Below, one piece after another: positions 6,643-6,750 of a DNA stretch of 6,750 bases. Each line of letters opens with the position of its first letter. Within the stretch, counting starts at the first letter, position 1. Under the pieces are notes generated by a model. The model saw nothing but the letters and a program-made list of their open reading frames with translations, was not told the origin of the DNA and made no database searches. The position numbers and the translations under genes were made by a program. Source of the stretch: Pseudomonadota bacterium (GTDB taxonomy: Bacteria; Myxococcota; Polyangia; Polyangiales; Polyangiaceae); assembly GCA_023419055.1 (NCBI GenBank), contig JAEZYO010000027.1, positions 1 to 6,750 of the forward strand, read 5' to 3'.

Positions 6643-6750
6643 GCACCTATCGCGCCTAATTGCAGGGCAATCCGTGGCCGAGAGCGGGAGGGTTTGGGCT
6701 CGCGAGCCAGACCGATGAGGACGTCGCCCACGGTGCCGATGAGTTCGGTC
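6639..6750 (-). CDS. C-terminal end of an unrecognised protein, possibly a transposase (partial)
   Basis: Reading leftward from the window edge, an open minus-strand frame gives 36 residues beginning 'TELIGTVGDVLIGLARE', then a basic Arg/Pro/Ser segment and a tail 'IALQLGAIGA' before a TAA at 6641-6639. Third positions are mostly G or C in its first two thirds, as in the real genes here. It is too short to assign. A transposase is suggested only by context: it ends exactly where the neighbouring beta-barrel gene is cut short, and insertion-sequence transposases commonly stop close to the element's end. It could equally be an ordinary convergent gene next to a rearrangement. No terminal inverted repeat can be tested because the other end is outside the window. 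Confidence 0.35.
   Translation of the reverse strand, partial: TELIGTVGDVLIGLAREPKPSRSRPRIALQLGAIGA

Noticed and set aside
6615..6750. Simple frameshift as the cause of the short beta-barrel gene
   Set aside because: The other two forward frames yield no alternating barrel strands and soon reach stops.

Overview
The window is GC-rich and its codons end mostly in G or C. It carries Gram-negative envelope genes: an outer-membrane porin, a lipoprotein with a long Gly/Ser/Ala-rich linker, and a small outer-membrane beta-barrel. That lipoprotein style together with the composition suggests a myxobacterium of the Polyangiales type or a similar deltaproteobacterial lineage. This is an inference from style; no rRNA or marker gene is present.

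Layout. (1) 26-2484, plus strand: a phosphate-selective-porin (OprO/OprP-like) gene is followed 17 bases later by a ThrE-like threonine/serine exporter, probably one operon pairing an outer-membrane pore with an inner-membrane carrier. (2) 2490-4071, minus strand: a ribbon-helix-helix (CopG-type) regulator is followed by a PHB-depolymerase-family esterase, probably one operon, convergent with thrE and only 5 bases from it. Upstream of the regulator is the most striking element of the window: four TRCCATC heptamers spaced exactly 11 bp apart, the last forming a perfect 8-bp inverted repeat with a reversed copy. The array overlaps the -10 element and start region of a good sigma70-like promoter and reaches the ribosome-binding site. 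It looks like an autoregulatory operator. (3) 4129-4642: about 0.5 kb with no convincing gene. (4) 4643-5890, plus strand: a predicted lipoprotein with a low-complexity linker and a beta-propeller-like domain. (5) 5891-6183: no gene seen. (6) 6184-6642, plus strand: an outer-membrane beta-barrel protein that stops before its last strands. Exactly where it stops, the tail of another reading frame enters from the right on the minus strand (6639-6750). This fits a mobile-element insertion or a rearrangement junction.

The best candidate for a little-described system is the regulator/operator/esterase unit: a self-contained RHH switch whose promoter architecture can be read directly from the DNA. 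The rest is ordinary envelope biology, with one probable broken gene at the right edge.
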